A DNA stretch of 64,000 nucleotides, taken from the NCBI GenBank assembly GCA_045636265.1, contig JAZTXD010000102.1, forward strand, positions 8,620 to 72,619, given 5' to 3'. The notes beneath the pieces are model-generated. The model did no database searches and was not told the DNA's origin. It was given only the letters and a program-made list of their open reading frames with translations. How positions within the stretch are numbered: the first letter of the stretch is position 1; the number at the start of each line of letters is the position of its first letter. Positions 16,813 through 26,176 of this stretch are shown piece by piece. The DNA comes from Flemingiibacterium sp045636265 (lineage in GTDB: Bacteria; Bacillota; Clostridia; Oscillospirales; CAG-272). Position numbers and translations under genes: made by a program.

Positions 16813-18822
16813 TTATTTCGTAACCTTTACCGCTCTTGCAAACTCCGTGCCGTCCGTTGCTATCTGTGCAACCTCGATATCCTCGGGCTTGGAATTTACA
16901 TCCTTAACCATAAGCGTACAGTCGTCCATGAGCAGAGTATCTTTGGCGTCTCCGTCAACTATTACCTTACTGTATTCGTTGAAGCCCAGTCCGTAGACAT
17001 ACAGCGAACCCGCGGAGTATTCAAATGAATCAATTATCGGATATCTTGTTCCGATAACCATATCTGTTGCTTGATGCGTGGCATCCTCGCTGTAAAGCTG
17101 CTCGTAGGTAAGGGTTTTGAGAATGTCATCGTACATCTCGCCGGTTTCAAATTCATGCTGGTGGAGCTTTGTGATATCGCCCTCTGACACACCGCAAAGC
17201 TTCTGGATATACGCCGCAAGCTGATATGTTTCAAGATCGAGGTCGAGAGAGTTTACATCTCCGTCCTCTAAAAGACCGTCGAGTGTGAGATTGGTTTTAA
17301 TAATGTATTCGCTTTGGTAGAGGTTACCGCTTTCAAGCTGTTCCTCTGTAAGCGGAAGCGCGGGGAGGTGGTCGCCGTAGAATACGAGAACGTAGGGCTC
17401 GCCAGTCTGATCCATGAGATCGCAGATGCCCTCAATGGCTTTATCCATGTCATTTATAAGGTTTGCGTAGAAGTAGTACTGATAGTATTCCTTCGGATCC
17501 TCAAGACCGTATACGTCTATCGGATCATCAAGATTCGGGACAATATCGTCAACCTTCCAGTGAGGATAACCGCCGTGACCCTCGACGCTTACGGCGAATA
17601 CGAAGTCAGGTCCTTCGGTTGAGTTGAGTGCGGAGTTTATTTCACCGATCAGAATATCGTCTGTACACCATGTAAGATAGGTGCGCTTGATGCCTGACAT
17701 CATCTCAAGCGGTGTGAATGTGTCAAATCCGAGATTCGGGTATACAATGTTTCTTCCGTAGAATACACCGGTGTGGTTGTGTATTGCGTGTGTGGAGTAG
17801 TCTATTGCCTTGAAATTTGCGGCGATGCTTTCGCAGGCTCTGTTTTTGAGTACCGTGGTGTACGGGAACTCACCCAGTCCGAAGTGATCGAGATTCATAC
17901 CCGTGAGAAATTCAAACTCAACGTTTGCGGTGCCGCCACCGATATGTGAAACCTGAAGAGCACCGGAGATGCACTCATCTCTGAGCTTGGAAAAGTACGG
18001 AATGGGATCTCTTGAAAATTCAACGCCTTTCACAAGCTTCGGGTCAAAGAAGGATTCAAGCTGTACAACCACAACGTTGGGGGCCTTTGACATATCAACG
18101 TATACGGGAGTGTTATCGTTATCGTCCAACTTATCCATAAACTCGTCTTTTTTATCTATTGCCTCGTCGTCAGGCTTTTCCACGCCGTGGACGAATATGC
18201 TTCTTGTGAAGCAATATGCAAATCCCTTTTTGTCATATGATACGATAACATTCTGCGACTGTAGCGGTATTGCGGATACAACAAGCATCATGACTGCGCA
18301 CAGCACTGCCGCCGCACCGACGCTTATTAAAGATGCGGTGTAGTTCACCTTGCTCTTCGGGCATTTGATAAAGAAAATCACGATGCCGGCTATTACAGCA
18401 ACTATAGCCACGCAGATAAGTATAATGGTTGGTATAGATAAGTAGGCATCAACAACGTCGAGTGCCTCGCTCATTATAAGGAAGTCTATTGCCGAGAGGG
18501 GAGAAGGGCGGAAGCTGATGAGTACGGCGTTTGTGATACCGAGTGCCAGCCAGAGCACCGATACAAGCGTGAGCATTGCAATGCGGCGCTTCAAGAGCAG
18601 ACAGAGCATCATCGTTGCAAACAGGATGCTGAAGTTTGCAAGAAACATATGTGGCGCTGTGACGGTGTGTATAAGCGCATTAATCAGAGAATGTCTTGCA
18701 CATATTTCAAGTATGAGATTGAAAATGAATGCGACTGCCGCTATTATCGGTATGGCAAATTTAAGCGGTGCATCCGTAAACTTTTTTATAGGCGTGTATA
18801 TATATTTAAAAACCTTTTGCAT
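16813..18822 (-). CDS. LtaS-family phosphoglycerol transferase (sulfatase fold)
   Basis: 669 residues. Five transmembrane helices fill residues 20-195, then an extracellular alkaline-phosphatase/sulfatase domain begins. Metal ligand Glu256 (VQLESFF), nucleophile Thr298 in GGGTANVEFEFLTG, His416 in GHGGYP and Asp484-His485 in YGDHLPAL match the LtaS/YfnI active-site pattern. LtaS enzymes cleave glycerol phosphate from phosphatidylglycerol and use it to grow or prime lipoteichoic acid or to decorate other glycans. About 120 residues after the sulfatase core form an extra C-terminal part not present in classical LtaS. Which glycerol-phosphate polymer or glycan it serves is not visible. Confidence 0.85.
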   Translation of the reverse strand: MQKVFKYIYTPIKKFTDAPLKFAIPIIAAVAFIFNLILEICARHSLINALIHTVTAPHMFLANFSILFATMMLCLLLKRRIAMLTLVSVLWLALGITNAVLISFRPSPLSAIDFLIMSEALDVVDAYLSIPTIILICVAIVAVIAGIVIFFIKCPKSKVNYTASLISVGAAAVLCAVMMLVVSAIPLQSQNVIVSYDKKGFAYCFTRSIFVHGVEKPDDEAIDKKDEFMDKLDDNDNTPVYVDMSKAPNVVVVQLESFFDPKLVKGVEFSRDPIPYFSKLRDECISGALQVSHIGGGTANVEFEFLTGMNLDHFGLGEFPYTTVLKNRACESIAANFKAIDYSTHAIHNHTGVFYGRNIVYPNLGFDTFTPLEMMSGIKRTYLTWCTDDILIGEINSALNSTEGPDFVFAVSVEGHGGYPHWKVDDIVPNLDDPIDVYGLEDPKEYYQYYFYANLINDMDKAIEGICDLMDQTGEPYVLVFYGDHLPALPLTEEQLESGNLYQSEYIIKTNLTLDGLLEDGDVNSLDLDLETYQLAAYIQKLCGVSEGDITKLHQHEFETGEMYDDILKTLTYEQLYSEDATHQATDMVIGTRYPIIDSFEYSAGSLYVYGLGFNEYSKVIVDGDAKDTLLMDDCTLMVKDVNSKPEDIEVAQIATDGTEFARAVKVTK

Positions 18823-18919
18823 GGAGCTTTATTCCTTTCGCAAAATACAAGTATTCACGATAATATCATACGTGATTATATCACAATACTGTGAATATTC
18901 ATGGAACATACTTGCGATA

Positions 18920-19876
18920 TTATTTAAATTCTTCAAGAAACCATATTTTGTCGCGGTCTATACTGAAGCTCTTACCGTTCAGATAGTCAAGCGCGCCGCC
19001 GTGTTCCTTGAAACGGAATTCGAGTCTGTATGCAAAAAGCGCCTGAAATTTATAGCCGAGCTTTTTGTCGTCGCGGTTTATGCCGTACTTGCCGTCGCCA
19101 AGAAGCGGATGACCGATAGATGAGAAGTGCGCGCGTATCTGATGCGTGCGCCCGGTGACAAGCTCGACCTCAACGAGTGACAGATCGCGCTTTTCGTCAA
19201 TTACGCGGTATTTCGTGATTATCTGCTTATAGCCCTGTCTTGGGGTGGGTATGATGTCAACAATATTGTTTGCGCTGTCCTTTTTGAGATAACCCGTGAG
19301 TGTATCCGACTTTTTCGGGAGCCTGCCATGTACTGCCGCGAGATAGAATTTTGACAGCTCGTCGTTTTTTATCTTCTCGTTCATTATGCGAAGTGCTTCG
19401 GCATTTTTTGCCGCTATTACGATACCGCCGGTGTTGCGGTCGATACGGTTGCACAGCGCCGGAGCGAAGGATTGCTCGTTTTTCGGGTCATATTCTCCCT
19501 TGCGGTATAGATACGCCTTGACGTGGCTTATGAGCGTGTTTACGTCCTCCTTGTCATCCGAGTGGACAATGAGCCCCGGACGCTTGTCAAGTAGCATGAT
19601 GTTGTCGTCCTCATACACGATATCAAGACGCGGCGTCAGCTTCATGAACGCCTCTTCTGTGGCTGTGTCAGAGAAAAATTCTTCCGCGATGAAAAGCTCC
19701 ACGGAGTCGCTCTCGTTTAGGATATAGCCGATTTCCGTACGCTTGCGGTTGACCTTGATTTTTTTTGTGCGTATGGCTTTGTACATAAGCGACTTTGGGA
19801 GCGCTTTTACAGCTTTTGTAAGAAATTTGTCGAGCCGCTGTCCGGCATCGTTTTGTTTTATATAAAGAGTTCGCAT
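18920..19876 (-). CDS. RluA-family 23S rRNA pseudouridine synthase
   Basis: 318 residues. An S4 RNA-binding domain occupies about 12-60 (AGQRLDKFLTKAVKALPKSLMY-type start), then the RluA catalytic domain with NRIDRNTGGIVIAAKN, where the Asp of RxD is the catalytic residue, and the C-terminal GRTHQIRAHFSSIGHPLLGD. It converts uridines of 23S rRNA to pseudouridine. RluC and RluD cannot be separated from this sequence. It is followed on the minus strand by no close gene and lies 20 bases after the phosphopantetheinyl transferase. Confidence 0.92.
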   Translation of the reverse strand: MRTLYIKQNDAGQRLDKFLTKAVKALPKSLMYKAIRTKKIKVNRKRTEIGYILNESDSVELFIAEEFFSDTATEEAFMKLTPRLDIVYEDDNIMLLDKRPGLIVHSDDKEDVNTLISHVKAYLYRKGEYDPKNEQSFAPALCNRIDRNTGGIVIAAKNAEALRIMNEKIKNDELSKFYLAAVHGRLPKKSDTLTGYLKKDSANNIVDIIPTPRQGYKQIITKYRVIDEKRDLSLVEVELVTGRTHQIRAHFSSIGHPLLGDGKYGINRDDKKLGYKFQALFAYRLEFRFKEHGGALDYLNGKSFSIDRDKIWFLEEFK

Positions 19877-19895
19877 ATTTTCTCCAATTCCTAAA

Positions 19896-20426
19896 CTACT
19901 GTTTATCTATAGACGAAATATCCACAAGGGTGGGATGTTCGGCAACTTTTTCTTTTGAACAAACACCGATACCGTATCCGTCAAATTCAAAATATGAGTA
20001 TGACATGTCGGTGTCAAACACACAAAAGCTCGAGAGGGGACATGAAAATCCCTCGCCGGTGTATTTTATATAGCTTTCCTTTTTACACCAAATCTCAAAG
20101 AAACGCTTCACAGGGGACACTTTGACATACTCGGCTTCATCCGGTGTAAAATATCGGCTTGCGATACGCAGAAGACGTTCATCTTCGCCGTCTATTTCTT
20201 CAATATCGGCACCGATTTCAACGTCGGATATTGCCGCAAGGCATCGTCCGTTTGAGTGGGAAAGGCTTATGTGAGCAGGGAAGCCGTCAAAGTACGGTTT
20301 CCCGTTTTTGTCCTTTTTTAGTTCGGCAGAGATGCCGCATACATCAAAGAGCGCATAACGCGCAAGCTCCGCCGCCGCAGCGTGCTCGTTTTCTATAGTG
20401 CACCTGCAAATATACAGTTTTATCAT
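19896..20426 (-). CDS. 4'-phosphopantetheinyl transferase, Sfp type (short)
   Basis: 176 residues. It has the superfamily motifs in order: a P-x-HISLSHSNG-type segment (HISLSHSNGRCLAAISD), GADIEEID with the Mg-binding acidic residues, and FFEIWCKKESYIKYTGEG, the W-x-x-KES-x-x-K motif. It moves phosphopantetheine from CoA to a carrier protein Ser. Sfp proteins are usually ~220 residues, so this is a compact form; no polyketide or peptide synthetase gene is near, so it may be the general or fatty-acid carrier-protein activator. Shine-Dalgarno GGAGCGG. Confidence 0.85.
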   Translation of the reverse strand: MIKLYICRCTIENEHAAAAELARYALFDVCGISAELKKDKNGKPYFDGFPAHISLSHSNGRCLAAISDVEIGADIEEIDGEDERLLRIASRYFTPDEAEYVKVSPVKRFFEIWCKKESYIKYTGEGFSCPLSSFCVFDTDMSYSYFEFDGYGIGVCSKEKVAEHPTLVDISSIDKQ

Positions 20427-20489
20427 GCGCCGCTCCTATCACAAAATGCGACAAAAGGGTGAGCACATCCGTGCTGCACCCAATATCGG

Positions 20490-21332
20490 TTAAATATCCT
20501 TGATTTCGTGTGGCTGTATTACCGCGCTCACGCGCTGTTTTCTGTCGGACCAGATTATCTTTCTGGGGCACTTGGCAACACAGTCGCCGCACTGCACGCA
20601 TTTATCGTAGTCGATAGCGGCGACACCGCCGTTTACGTGTATAGCATCATGCTTGCAGGCTTTTTCGCAAAGGTGACAGCTTATGCAGCCAACCTCGCAG
20701 TATGTTCTCGTTACAGCGCCCTTGTCAACGGACATGCAGCCAACCCAGTGCTTTGACTCATACGGGATGAGGCGGATGATGTGCTTCGGACACGCTTCAA
20801 CGCAGCGTCCGCACGCCTGACACTTTTCATAATCAACAACCGCAACTCCGTTTACAACGCTTATTGCATCGAATATGCACGCATTGATGCACGTACCAAG
20901 ACCGGTACAGCCGTTAGGACAAATCTTATCGCCGCCGCTCATTTTCGAAGCGGCAAAGCAATCCTCGGCACCGTTATAAATGTACTTTTTCTTGGCATAT
21001 TCCGCGGTTCCGGAACACATAACCTGTGCGCGAAGACGTATCGGCTTTTCTGCAGGTACACCCATTATTGCGGCAAGCTTTGCAGCCAGCTCCTCGTCAC
21101 CGGCAACGCACGCGGATGTTTTAGCCTCGCCGTTTGCGATAGCCTCGGCAAGTGCCGTACATCCTGCATATCCGCATCCGCCGCAGTTTGCGCCGGGCAG
21201 AAGCTCGGATATTTCAGCAACCTTTTCCTCGGTTTTCACAAAGAACACCTTTGAAGCTATTGCGAGAAGCAGACCCATAACAGCGCCGAGGATAGCAAAC
21301 CACATAACAGCGAAGAGAATGTTTTCTATCAT
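20490..21332 (-). CDS. rnfB: Rnf complex subunit B
   Basis: 280 residues: one N-terminal membrane helix (5-27), then the four-Cys Fe-S domain with ANCGGCGYAGCTALAEAI, then a chain of [4Fe-4S] ferredoxin motifs (CxNGCTGLGTCINAC, CQACGRCVEACP, CISCHLCEKAC, CVQCGDCVAKCP). RnfB is the entry point for electrons from reduced ferredoxin into the Na+ or H+ translocating ferredoxin:NAD+ oxidoreductase. Last gene of the rnfCDGEAB operon, as in other Clostridia; 30 bases separate it from rnfA. Confidence 0.96.
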   Translation of the reverse strand: MIENILFAVMWFAILGAVMGLLLAIASKVFFVKTEEKVAEISELLPGANCGGCGYAGCTALAEAIANGEAKTSACVAGDEELAAKLAAIMGVPAEKPIRLRAQVMCSGTAEYAKKKYIYNGAEDCFAASKMSGGDKICPNGCTGLGTCINACIFDAISVVNGVAVVDYEKCQACGRCVEACPKHIIRLIPYESKHWVGCMSVDKGAVTRTYCEVGCISCHLCEKACKHDAIHVNGGVAAIDYDKCVQCGDCVAKCPRKIIWSDRKQRVSAVIQPHEIKDI

Positions 21333-21362
21333 TGGTAATTCCTTTCCCGTCTTAGCGATAAA

Positions 21363-21950
21363 TCAGAACTTCATGCCGGAAAATCCGGAGAATGCCATCG
21401 CGATAAGTCCTGCGGCGATGAGTGCGATCGGTGTGCCGCGGAAGCTTTTCGGAGGTCTTGCGAGCGATATACGCACGCGAACACCGGCGAATATTACGAT
21501 AGCAAGCGTAAATCCCGCTGCCGAGGAAAATCCGTATGCAAGGGACTTCACAAAATCGTAGTCGTTCTGTATGTTGAGAAGCGCCGAACCGAGCACCGCA
21601 CAGTTTGTTGTGATGAGCGGCAGGTAGATACCGAGCGCTCCGTAAAGAGCGGGAACGAACTTACGAAGAAACATTTCGATAAGCTGTACAAGAGATGCGA
21701 TTATGAGTATGAACGCGATAGTTTCAAGATACTCAAGTCCGAACGGCGCGAGCATCAGATGATACACAAGCCATGTTGCCGCACTCGAGAGCGTCATGAC
21801 GAACATTACCGCAAAACCCATTCCAAGCGCCGTATCCGGCTTTTCGGACACGCCGAGGAACGGACAGATTCCGAGAAATTTAACGAATATGTAGTTCTCC
21901 ACAAGCACAGCCGTGAGCATGAGGAGCAAAACTTCAACTAAATAATCCAT
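21363..21950 (-). CDS. rnfA: Rnf complex subunit A
   Basis: 195 residues with six transmembrane helices, typical of RnfA/NqrE. Conserved segments are VENYIFVKFLGICPFLGVS near the N terminus and TTNCAVLGSALLN in the second half, each with the Cys that binds the membrane-embedded Fe-S cluster shared with RnfE. The ATG follows the rnfE stop directly (TAAATG) with AAGGAGGAAG upstream. Confidence 0.96.
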   Translation of the reverse strand: MDYLVEVLLLMLTAVLVENYIFVKFLGICPFLGVSEKPDTALGMGFAVMFVMTLSSAATWLVYHLMLAPFGLEYLETIAFILIIASLVQLIEMFLRKFVPALYGALGIYLPLITTNCAVLGSALLNIQNDYDFVKSLAYGFSSAAGFTLAIVIFAGVRVRISLARPPKSFRGTPIALIAAGLIAMAFSGFSGMKF

Positions 21951-22691
21951 TTACGCTTCCTCCTTTGTGCTGATCTCTGTGCCATCGTCGGTGACGCTTC
22001 CCGTTGCCGCCTGGTTTTCTGCGGCGATTTGTGCTTCTATCTCGGCGCGTTTTTCGGCTTCTTTTTTAGCCTTCTGCTTTTCTTTGATAGTTCCCATTAT
22101 CTTATTCATGATTGCAATAAGACAGCCGAGCGTTAAAAATGCGCCGGACGGGAGAATAAAGATTATTGCCGGCTCATATGCCTCAGGGAGTACGGGGATT
22201 CCGGCAAAGTTTCCGGAGCCGAGAAGCTCACGTACAGCGGCAAGCAGTATCAGCGCGAGTGTGAATCCGAGTCCCATTGCAACGCCGTCTATGGCGGAGG
22301 GAAGTACGGAATTCTTTGATGCGAAGGATTCCGCACGCGCGAGGATGATACAGTTTACAACGATAAGCGGAATGAAAAGTCCGAGGGATTTGTCAAGGTC
22401 CGGCAGATATGCTTTGATGAGAAGCTGAACCGCGGTTACAAATCCGGAGATGATTACGATATACGATGCTATTCGTATCTGCTTGGGGATGAATTTGCGA
22501 AGCAGGGATATAAACACGTTTGAACATATAAGAACTGCCGTGGTGGCAAGTCCCATGCCTATCGCGTTAGTTACCGATGTGGTAACGGCGAGCGTTGCAC
22601 ACATACCGAGAAGCTGCATGAATACGGGATTTTTAAAGAAAAGCCCGTCAAGCATCTGATTTTTGAAGTCTTTAGCTGTGTACTTACTCAT
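21951..22691 (-). CDS. rnfE: Rnf complex subunit E
   Basis: 246 residues. Six transmembrane helices as in RnfE/NqrD, with FMQLLGMCATLAVT and PLIVVNCIILARAE carrying the two Cys ligands of the RnfA-RnfE cluster. The last ~45 residues form a charged, Lys/Ala/Glu-rich cytoplasmic tail (KEKQKAKKEAEKRAEIEAQI...) longer than in most RnfE. The start overlaps the rnfG stop (ATGA). Confidence 0.95.
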   Translation of the reverse strand: MSKYTAKDFKNQMLDGLFFKNPVFMQLLGMCATLAVTTSVTNAIGMGLATTAVLICSNVFISLLRKFIPKQIRIASYIVIISGFVTAVQLLIKAYLPDLDKSLGLFIPLIVVNCIILARAESFASKNSVLPSAIDGVAMGLGFTLALILLAAVRELLGSGNFAGIPVLPEAYEPAIIFILPSGAFLTLGCLIAIMNKIMGTIKEKQKAKKEAEKRAEIEAQIAAENQAATGSVTDDGTEISTKEEA

Positions 22692-23242
22692 TTCGCACCC
22701 CCCTCACCGAAAACAGAGCTGTGGAGCGAAATTGCCTTTTCCACCGTGTCGCGGATTGCGTTGCTCGAAATGGTAGAGCCGGTTATAACGTCGATTCCGG
22801 ATTTAATGGATTCGCTGTCCCGACCGGTGTACTGTGAAAGATGAGCAGCTTCACCGACACGGTTTCCGAGTCCGGGGGTTTCCGAATGGGAAATAAGCTT
22901 GACACCCACGACCTTGCCGCTTGAGTCAACGCCGACCATAACGGTCATCTCGCCTCCGAAGCCCATAGTGTTAAGCTCGGCGGCGTATCCGATCTTTTCG
23001 GAATCTGAATATATTTCGTAAAGCGCGGAAATGCCATCGGGGGCAGGCTCCATGGGCTCACAAAGTGTAAACTGTGTGAAGATGGACTCGATTGCCGCAT
23101 TTTTTTCTTTTGCAATATTTTCTGCGATCTTATCCTTGGTGAGCGCATTTACACAAGACAGAAGCAGTGCAGTTACCGTGCTTATTATAAGCAGCTTTAC
23201 TGTAATGCCGAGGATGAATTTAACATCACTTTGCTTTTGCAA
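22688..23242 (-). CDS. rnfG: Rnf complex subunit G
   Basis: About 184 residues: one N-terminal helix and an FMN-binding domain ending in DVITGSTISSNAIRDTVEKA, where the SGAT-like sequence (here GSTIS) carries the Thr that binds FMN covalently. The start is set at TTG (minus strand 23242-23240) because the Shine-Dalgarno GGAGG lies 8 bases upstream; a GTG at 23251 is in frame but touches the Shine-Dalgarno itself. The gene overlaps the end of rnfD by 17 bases. Confidence 0.93.
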   Translation of the reverse strand: MQKQSDVKFILGITVKLLIISTVTALLLSCVNALTKDKIAENIAKEKNAAIESIFTQFTLCEPMEPAPDGISALYEIYSDSEKIGYAAELNTMGFGGEMTVMVGVDSSGKVVGVKLISHSETPGLGNRVGEAAHLSQYTGRDSESIKSGIDVITGSTISSNAIRDTVEKAISLHSSVFGEGGAK

Positions 23243-24527
23243 TCTTTCCACCTCCGAATCTTGTGGGCTTCGTGTAGCGGTCGATGTACCACACGAGCAG
23301 GTTCATTATGAGAATAGAGAAGGACACGCCCTCGGGATAACCGCCAAAGTAGCGGATGAGTACCGTGAGCACACCGCATCCGATGCCGTATATAATGCGG
23401 CCCTTGTTGGTTATCGGGGATGTAGCGTAATCGGTTGCCATGAAAATGGCGCCGAGGAACAAGCCGCCGGAGAATATCTGCCAGAGCGCAAAATTAAGCG
23501 GATCTGTACCAAGCGGGAAGATAAACGTGAGTGCGAACACCGTTCCTATGTAAGCCACGGGAATATGCCATGTTACAACGCGTCGAACGAGCATGTACAC
23601 AAAGCCTGCGGCAAGCAGAAACGCGGAAACTTCACCGATGCATCCGTTCTCATAGCCGATAATGGCATCGAATATGGTTTGGTTTGCGGGTGCTACGCCT
23701 TCGTTCAGCGAAGAAAGTGTTGTTGCGCTTGCCACAACATCGGGGGCACCGATAGCGAATGCGGAGAATTTTTCTCCCACTGCAGCAAACGTGTTCATAA
23801 ACGCGGGCCACGCAAAGAGGAATACTCTTGCCGTGAGCGCGGGATTCATAAAGTTTTTGCCAAGTCCGCCAAAGAGCTGCTTAACAACGACTATTGCAAA
23901 CACTGCACCCACAGCCGGAAGCCACAGCGGAACTGTTGCCGGCAGGTTGAGCGCGAGTATGATTCCCGTTACAACCGCGGAAAAGTCAAGTACGGTAACC
24001 GGCTTTTTAAGAAGCTTTTCATAAGCAAATTCCGCAAGAACCGCAAAGATAACGGAAACGAGCGTTACCGTGAGTGCGCGCCATCCGTAAATGTAGACGC
24101 CCCAGATAAGCGCCGGCATGAGCGCTATGCAAACGTCAAGCATGATAGCGCGTGTTGTGGTGTGTGTGCGGATATGCGGGGACGGTGTTACGGTTAATAG
24201 CTCGGGATAGTCAACGCCCGGAACTTCGGGTTCTTGCTCTTCCCCTGTTTCTGCTGCTTCGTCGAGAAAAAAACTGTCTTCCCCGTCGGAGTCAAACTGT
24301 ATGTCGAGGAAATCTTCTCCGGTTGAATCTGCAACCTTTGAAAGCGCTGCGGATACTTTCTTTGAAATGTCTTCATTTTCGACAGATACGTTGCTTGCTG
24401 ATTCATTGACAAGGGACGAAAGCGCTTTCTCAGCCGCTTTTTTTAAGTCGGTCTGATTAAACCCGGAAGGTTCTGTTTTTGGCTCTGTATTTTTGTTGTT
24501 AGATTTTTTTGCCATAATAACAACCAT
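23226..24527 (-). CDS. rnfD: Rnf complex subunit D with long acidic N-terminal extension
   Basis: 433 residues. The family core begins near residue 112 (TVTPSPHIRTHTTTRAIMLDV) and has about nine membrane helices; SATTL near residue 268 is the SGAT-type site expected to carry covalent FMN. Residues 1-110 are hydrophilic, with runs of Asp/Glu (DFLDIQFDSDGEDSFFLDE) and are absent from ordinary RnfD. The ATG at 24527 has no strong ribosome-binding site; an in-frame ATG at 24515 starts MAKKSNN and is equally plausible. The 77-base gap after rnfC contains a tiny frame (MERKLLQV) preceded by nothing obvious. Confidence 0.92.
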   Translation of the reverse strand: MVVIMAKKSNNKNTEPKTEPSGFNQTDLKKAAEKALSSLVNESASNVSVENEDISKKVSAALSKVADSTGEDFLDIQFDSDGEDSFFLDEAAETGEEQEPEVPGVDYPELLTVTPSPHIRTHTTTRAIMLDVCIALMPALIWGVYIYGWRALTVTLVSVIFAVLAEFAYEKLLKKPVTVLDFSAVVTGIILALNLPATVPLWLPAVGAVFAIVVVKQLFGGLGKNFMNPALTARVFLFAWPAFMNTFAAVGEKFSAFAIGAPDVVASATTLSSLNEGVAPANQTIFDAIIGYENGCIGEVSAFLLAAGFVYMLVRRVVTWHIPVAYIGTVFALTFIFPLGTDPLNFALWQIFSGGLFLGAIFMATDYATSPITNKGRIIYGIGCGVLTVLIRYFGGYPEGVSFSILIMNLLVWYIDRYTKPTRFGGGKIAKAK

Positions 24528-24604
24528 AGCTTTCGCGCAGATACAACTACACCTGCAAAAGCTTCCTTTCCATGCGTGAAAATTTATTTTCTCGCCGTAT
24601 TGGC

Positions 24605-25954
24605 TTATTTGATCTTGCTTTGCTCAAGTGCCGCCTGCATTGCACGTTTTCTGTCGGCAATCTTGATCTTCGTGGCACGGATATACTGCACGAGCGGTAC
24701 ATGTCCCGGACAACTGTAGGAACAGCTTCCGCATTCGATACAGCTTGATATGTTGAATTCTTCTGCCTCATCGAGCTTATTCTGCATTGAGAATGTTGCG
24801 AGATAGCTCGGCAGCAGTCGCATTGGACAGCCTCTTACACAGCGTCCGCATCTGATGCATGTGGGCGGCTGTTCGAATTTTGCTTCGAAGCCGTCGGACA
24901 GAGCGAGGAGTGCAGAAGTACCCTTTGTAACGGATGCGTTTATGTCCCACTGCGCCTTACCCATCATCGGTCCGCCGTCGATTATCTTCTGGGGCTCGAG
25001 TACAAGACCTCCGCAGAAATCAATGAGGTCTTTATACGATGTTCCGATGGGGACATATACGTTTTGCGGATATCTTATGCAGTCGCCGTCAACCGTTACG
25101 ATACGCGCGATAAGCGGCATGCCGTATGCCATCGCGTTGTAGATTGCCGCACAGGTTTCGGCGTTGAAAATACAGCATCCCACCTCAGAGGGAAGCTTTC
25201 CCGCGGCGAGCTGTTTGCCGGTGACGGCATAGATGAGCTGACGCTCGTCGCCCTGGGGATATTTGGTCTTCAGCGTTTCCACTCTGATAAGATTACTGCC
25301 CGTAAGCTTTGCTTTGAGTCTTCTTATTGCATCGGGCTTGTTGTCTTCCACTGCGATAATGGCAGAGCGCAGAGAAAACGCTTTCATGAGTATTTTAAGT
25401 CCGTTTATCACGGCGCTCGGATTTTCAAGCAGTAAGCGGTGGTTAGCCGTTATAAACGGCTCACATTCTGCGCAGTTGACGATAACTGTGTCAACCTTTC
25501 CTATAGCCGAGCTGATTTTTGCATATGTGGGGAACGTTGCGCCGCCCATGCCGGATATACCAGCGGCACGGACTATTTCGATAATCTCCTCGGTAGTTGT
25601 TTCGGCAAGACGCTTGCCCCATGGCTTTACGCTCTCGTGAAGGCGGTCCTGTCCGTCATTCTCAATTACAACGGAGCGAATTTTGGTATCATTCGGACCG
25701 TTCTTCTCGTCAATCTTTATGACCTTACCCGAAACACTTGCGTGTACCGGGCATCCAAGCCCATTCTCAACTGTTCCGACAACCTGTCCCTTATCAACAA
25801 TATCACCCACGTTTACGCACGGAACAGCCGGCGCTCCGATGTGCTGCGACATGGGTATGGAAACGGTAGCCGGGGCGGGCATAGCCACGACCGGACAACC
25901 GCGTGTATTTTTATATTCGTTTACATGTATACCGCCTTTGAAGGTCAGTGCCAC
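24605..25954 (-). CDS. rnfC: Rnf complex subunit C
   Basis: 449 residues. N-terminal TFKGGIHVNEYKNTRG, then an NADH/FMN-binding Nuo51-like domain (GMGGATFPTYAKIS, NCAECEPFITANHRLL, KYPQGDERQLIYAVTG), an SLBB-like part and two C-terminal [4Fe-4S] motifs CIRCGRCVRGCP and CIECGSCSYSCP. It is the NAD+-reducing peripheral subunit. The start is GTG at 25954: AGAGG lies 8 bases upstream and the family start is kept; GTG at 25963 would overlap that site. First gene of the operon, behind a good promoter. Confidence 0.95.
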   Translation of the reverse strand: MALTFKGGIHVNEYKNTRGCPVVAMPAPATVSIPMSQHIGAPAVPCVNVGDIVDKGQVVGTVENGLGCPVHASVSGKVIKIDEKNGPNDTKIRSVVIENDGQDRLHESVKPWGKRLAETTTEEIIEIVRAAGISGMGGATFPTYAKISSAIGKVDTVIVNCAECEPFITANHRLLLENPSAVINGLKILMKAFSLRSAIIAVEDNKPDAIRRLKAKLTGSNLIRVETLKTKYPQGDERQLIYAVTGKQLAAGKLPSEVGCCIFNAETCAAIYNAMAYGMPLIARIVTVDGDCIRYPQNVYVPIGTSYKDLIDFCGGLVLEPQKIIDGGPMMGKAQWDINASVTKGTSALLALSDGFEAKFEQPPTCIRCGRCVRGCPMRLLPSYLATFSMQNKLDEAEEFNISSCIECGSCSYSCPGHVPLVQYIRATKIKIADRKRAMQAALEQSKIK

Positions 25955-26008
25955 ACGGTTCACCTCTTTTTTGAAATTGTGAATTTCGAAGAATTATATC
26001 ACTATTAC

Positions 26009-26037
26009 ATTATACTATATATTTTTATATATTGCAA
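26009..26037 (-). promoter_or_regulatory. Sigma-A promoter of the rnf operon
   Basis: On the minus strand TTGCAA (26037-26032), 17-base spacer, TATAAT (26014-26009). The leader to rnfC is about 50 bases. Confidence 0.82.
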
Positions 26038-26114
26038 GAGCAAAAATGACGAAATTAACAAAGAAATTTACTCCGACTTATCATTTTATGCAAATTGTCA
26101 ACAAAATAACAAAG

Positions 26115-26155
26115 ATGCGCCAAAAACAACCGGAACGGCAGATGTTTTGGCGCAT
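26115..26155. terminator. Inverted repeat downstream of lrgB
   Basis: Perfect 11-bp arms ATGCGCCAAAA / TTTTGGCGCAT (26115-26125 and 26145-26155) around a 19-base loop, followed on the minus strand by a T-rich but interrupted stretch. It lies just past the lrgB stop, so a terminator is the most likely role. Confidence 0.55.
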
Positions 26156-26176
26156 GTGTTATCAAAATATACGGTT

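Noticed and set aside
18851..18912. Imperfect inverted repeat (GTATTCAC/GTGAATAT) upstream of the LtaS-like gene
   Set aside because: The arms are AT-rich and imperfect; a TGATATAAT extended -10 lies within it but without a clear -35, so no firm feature is called.
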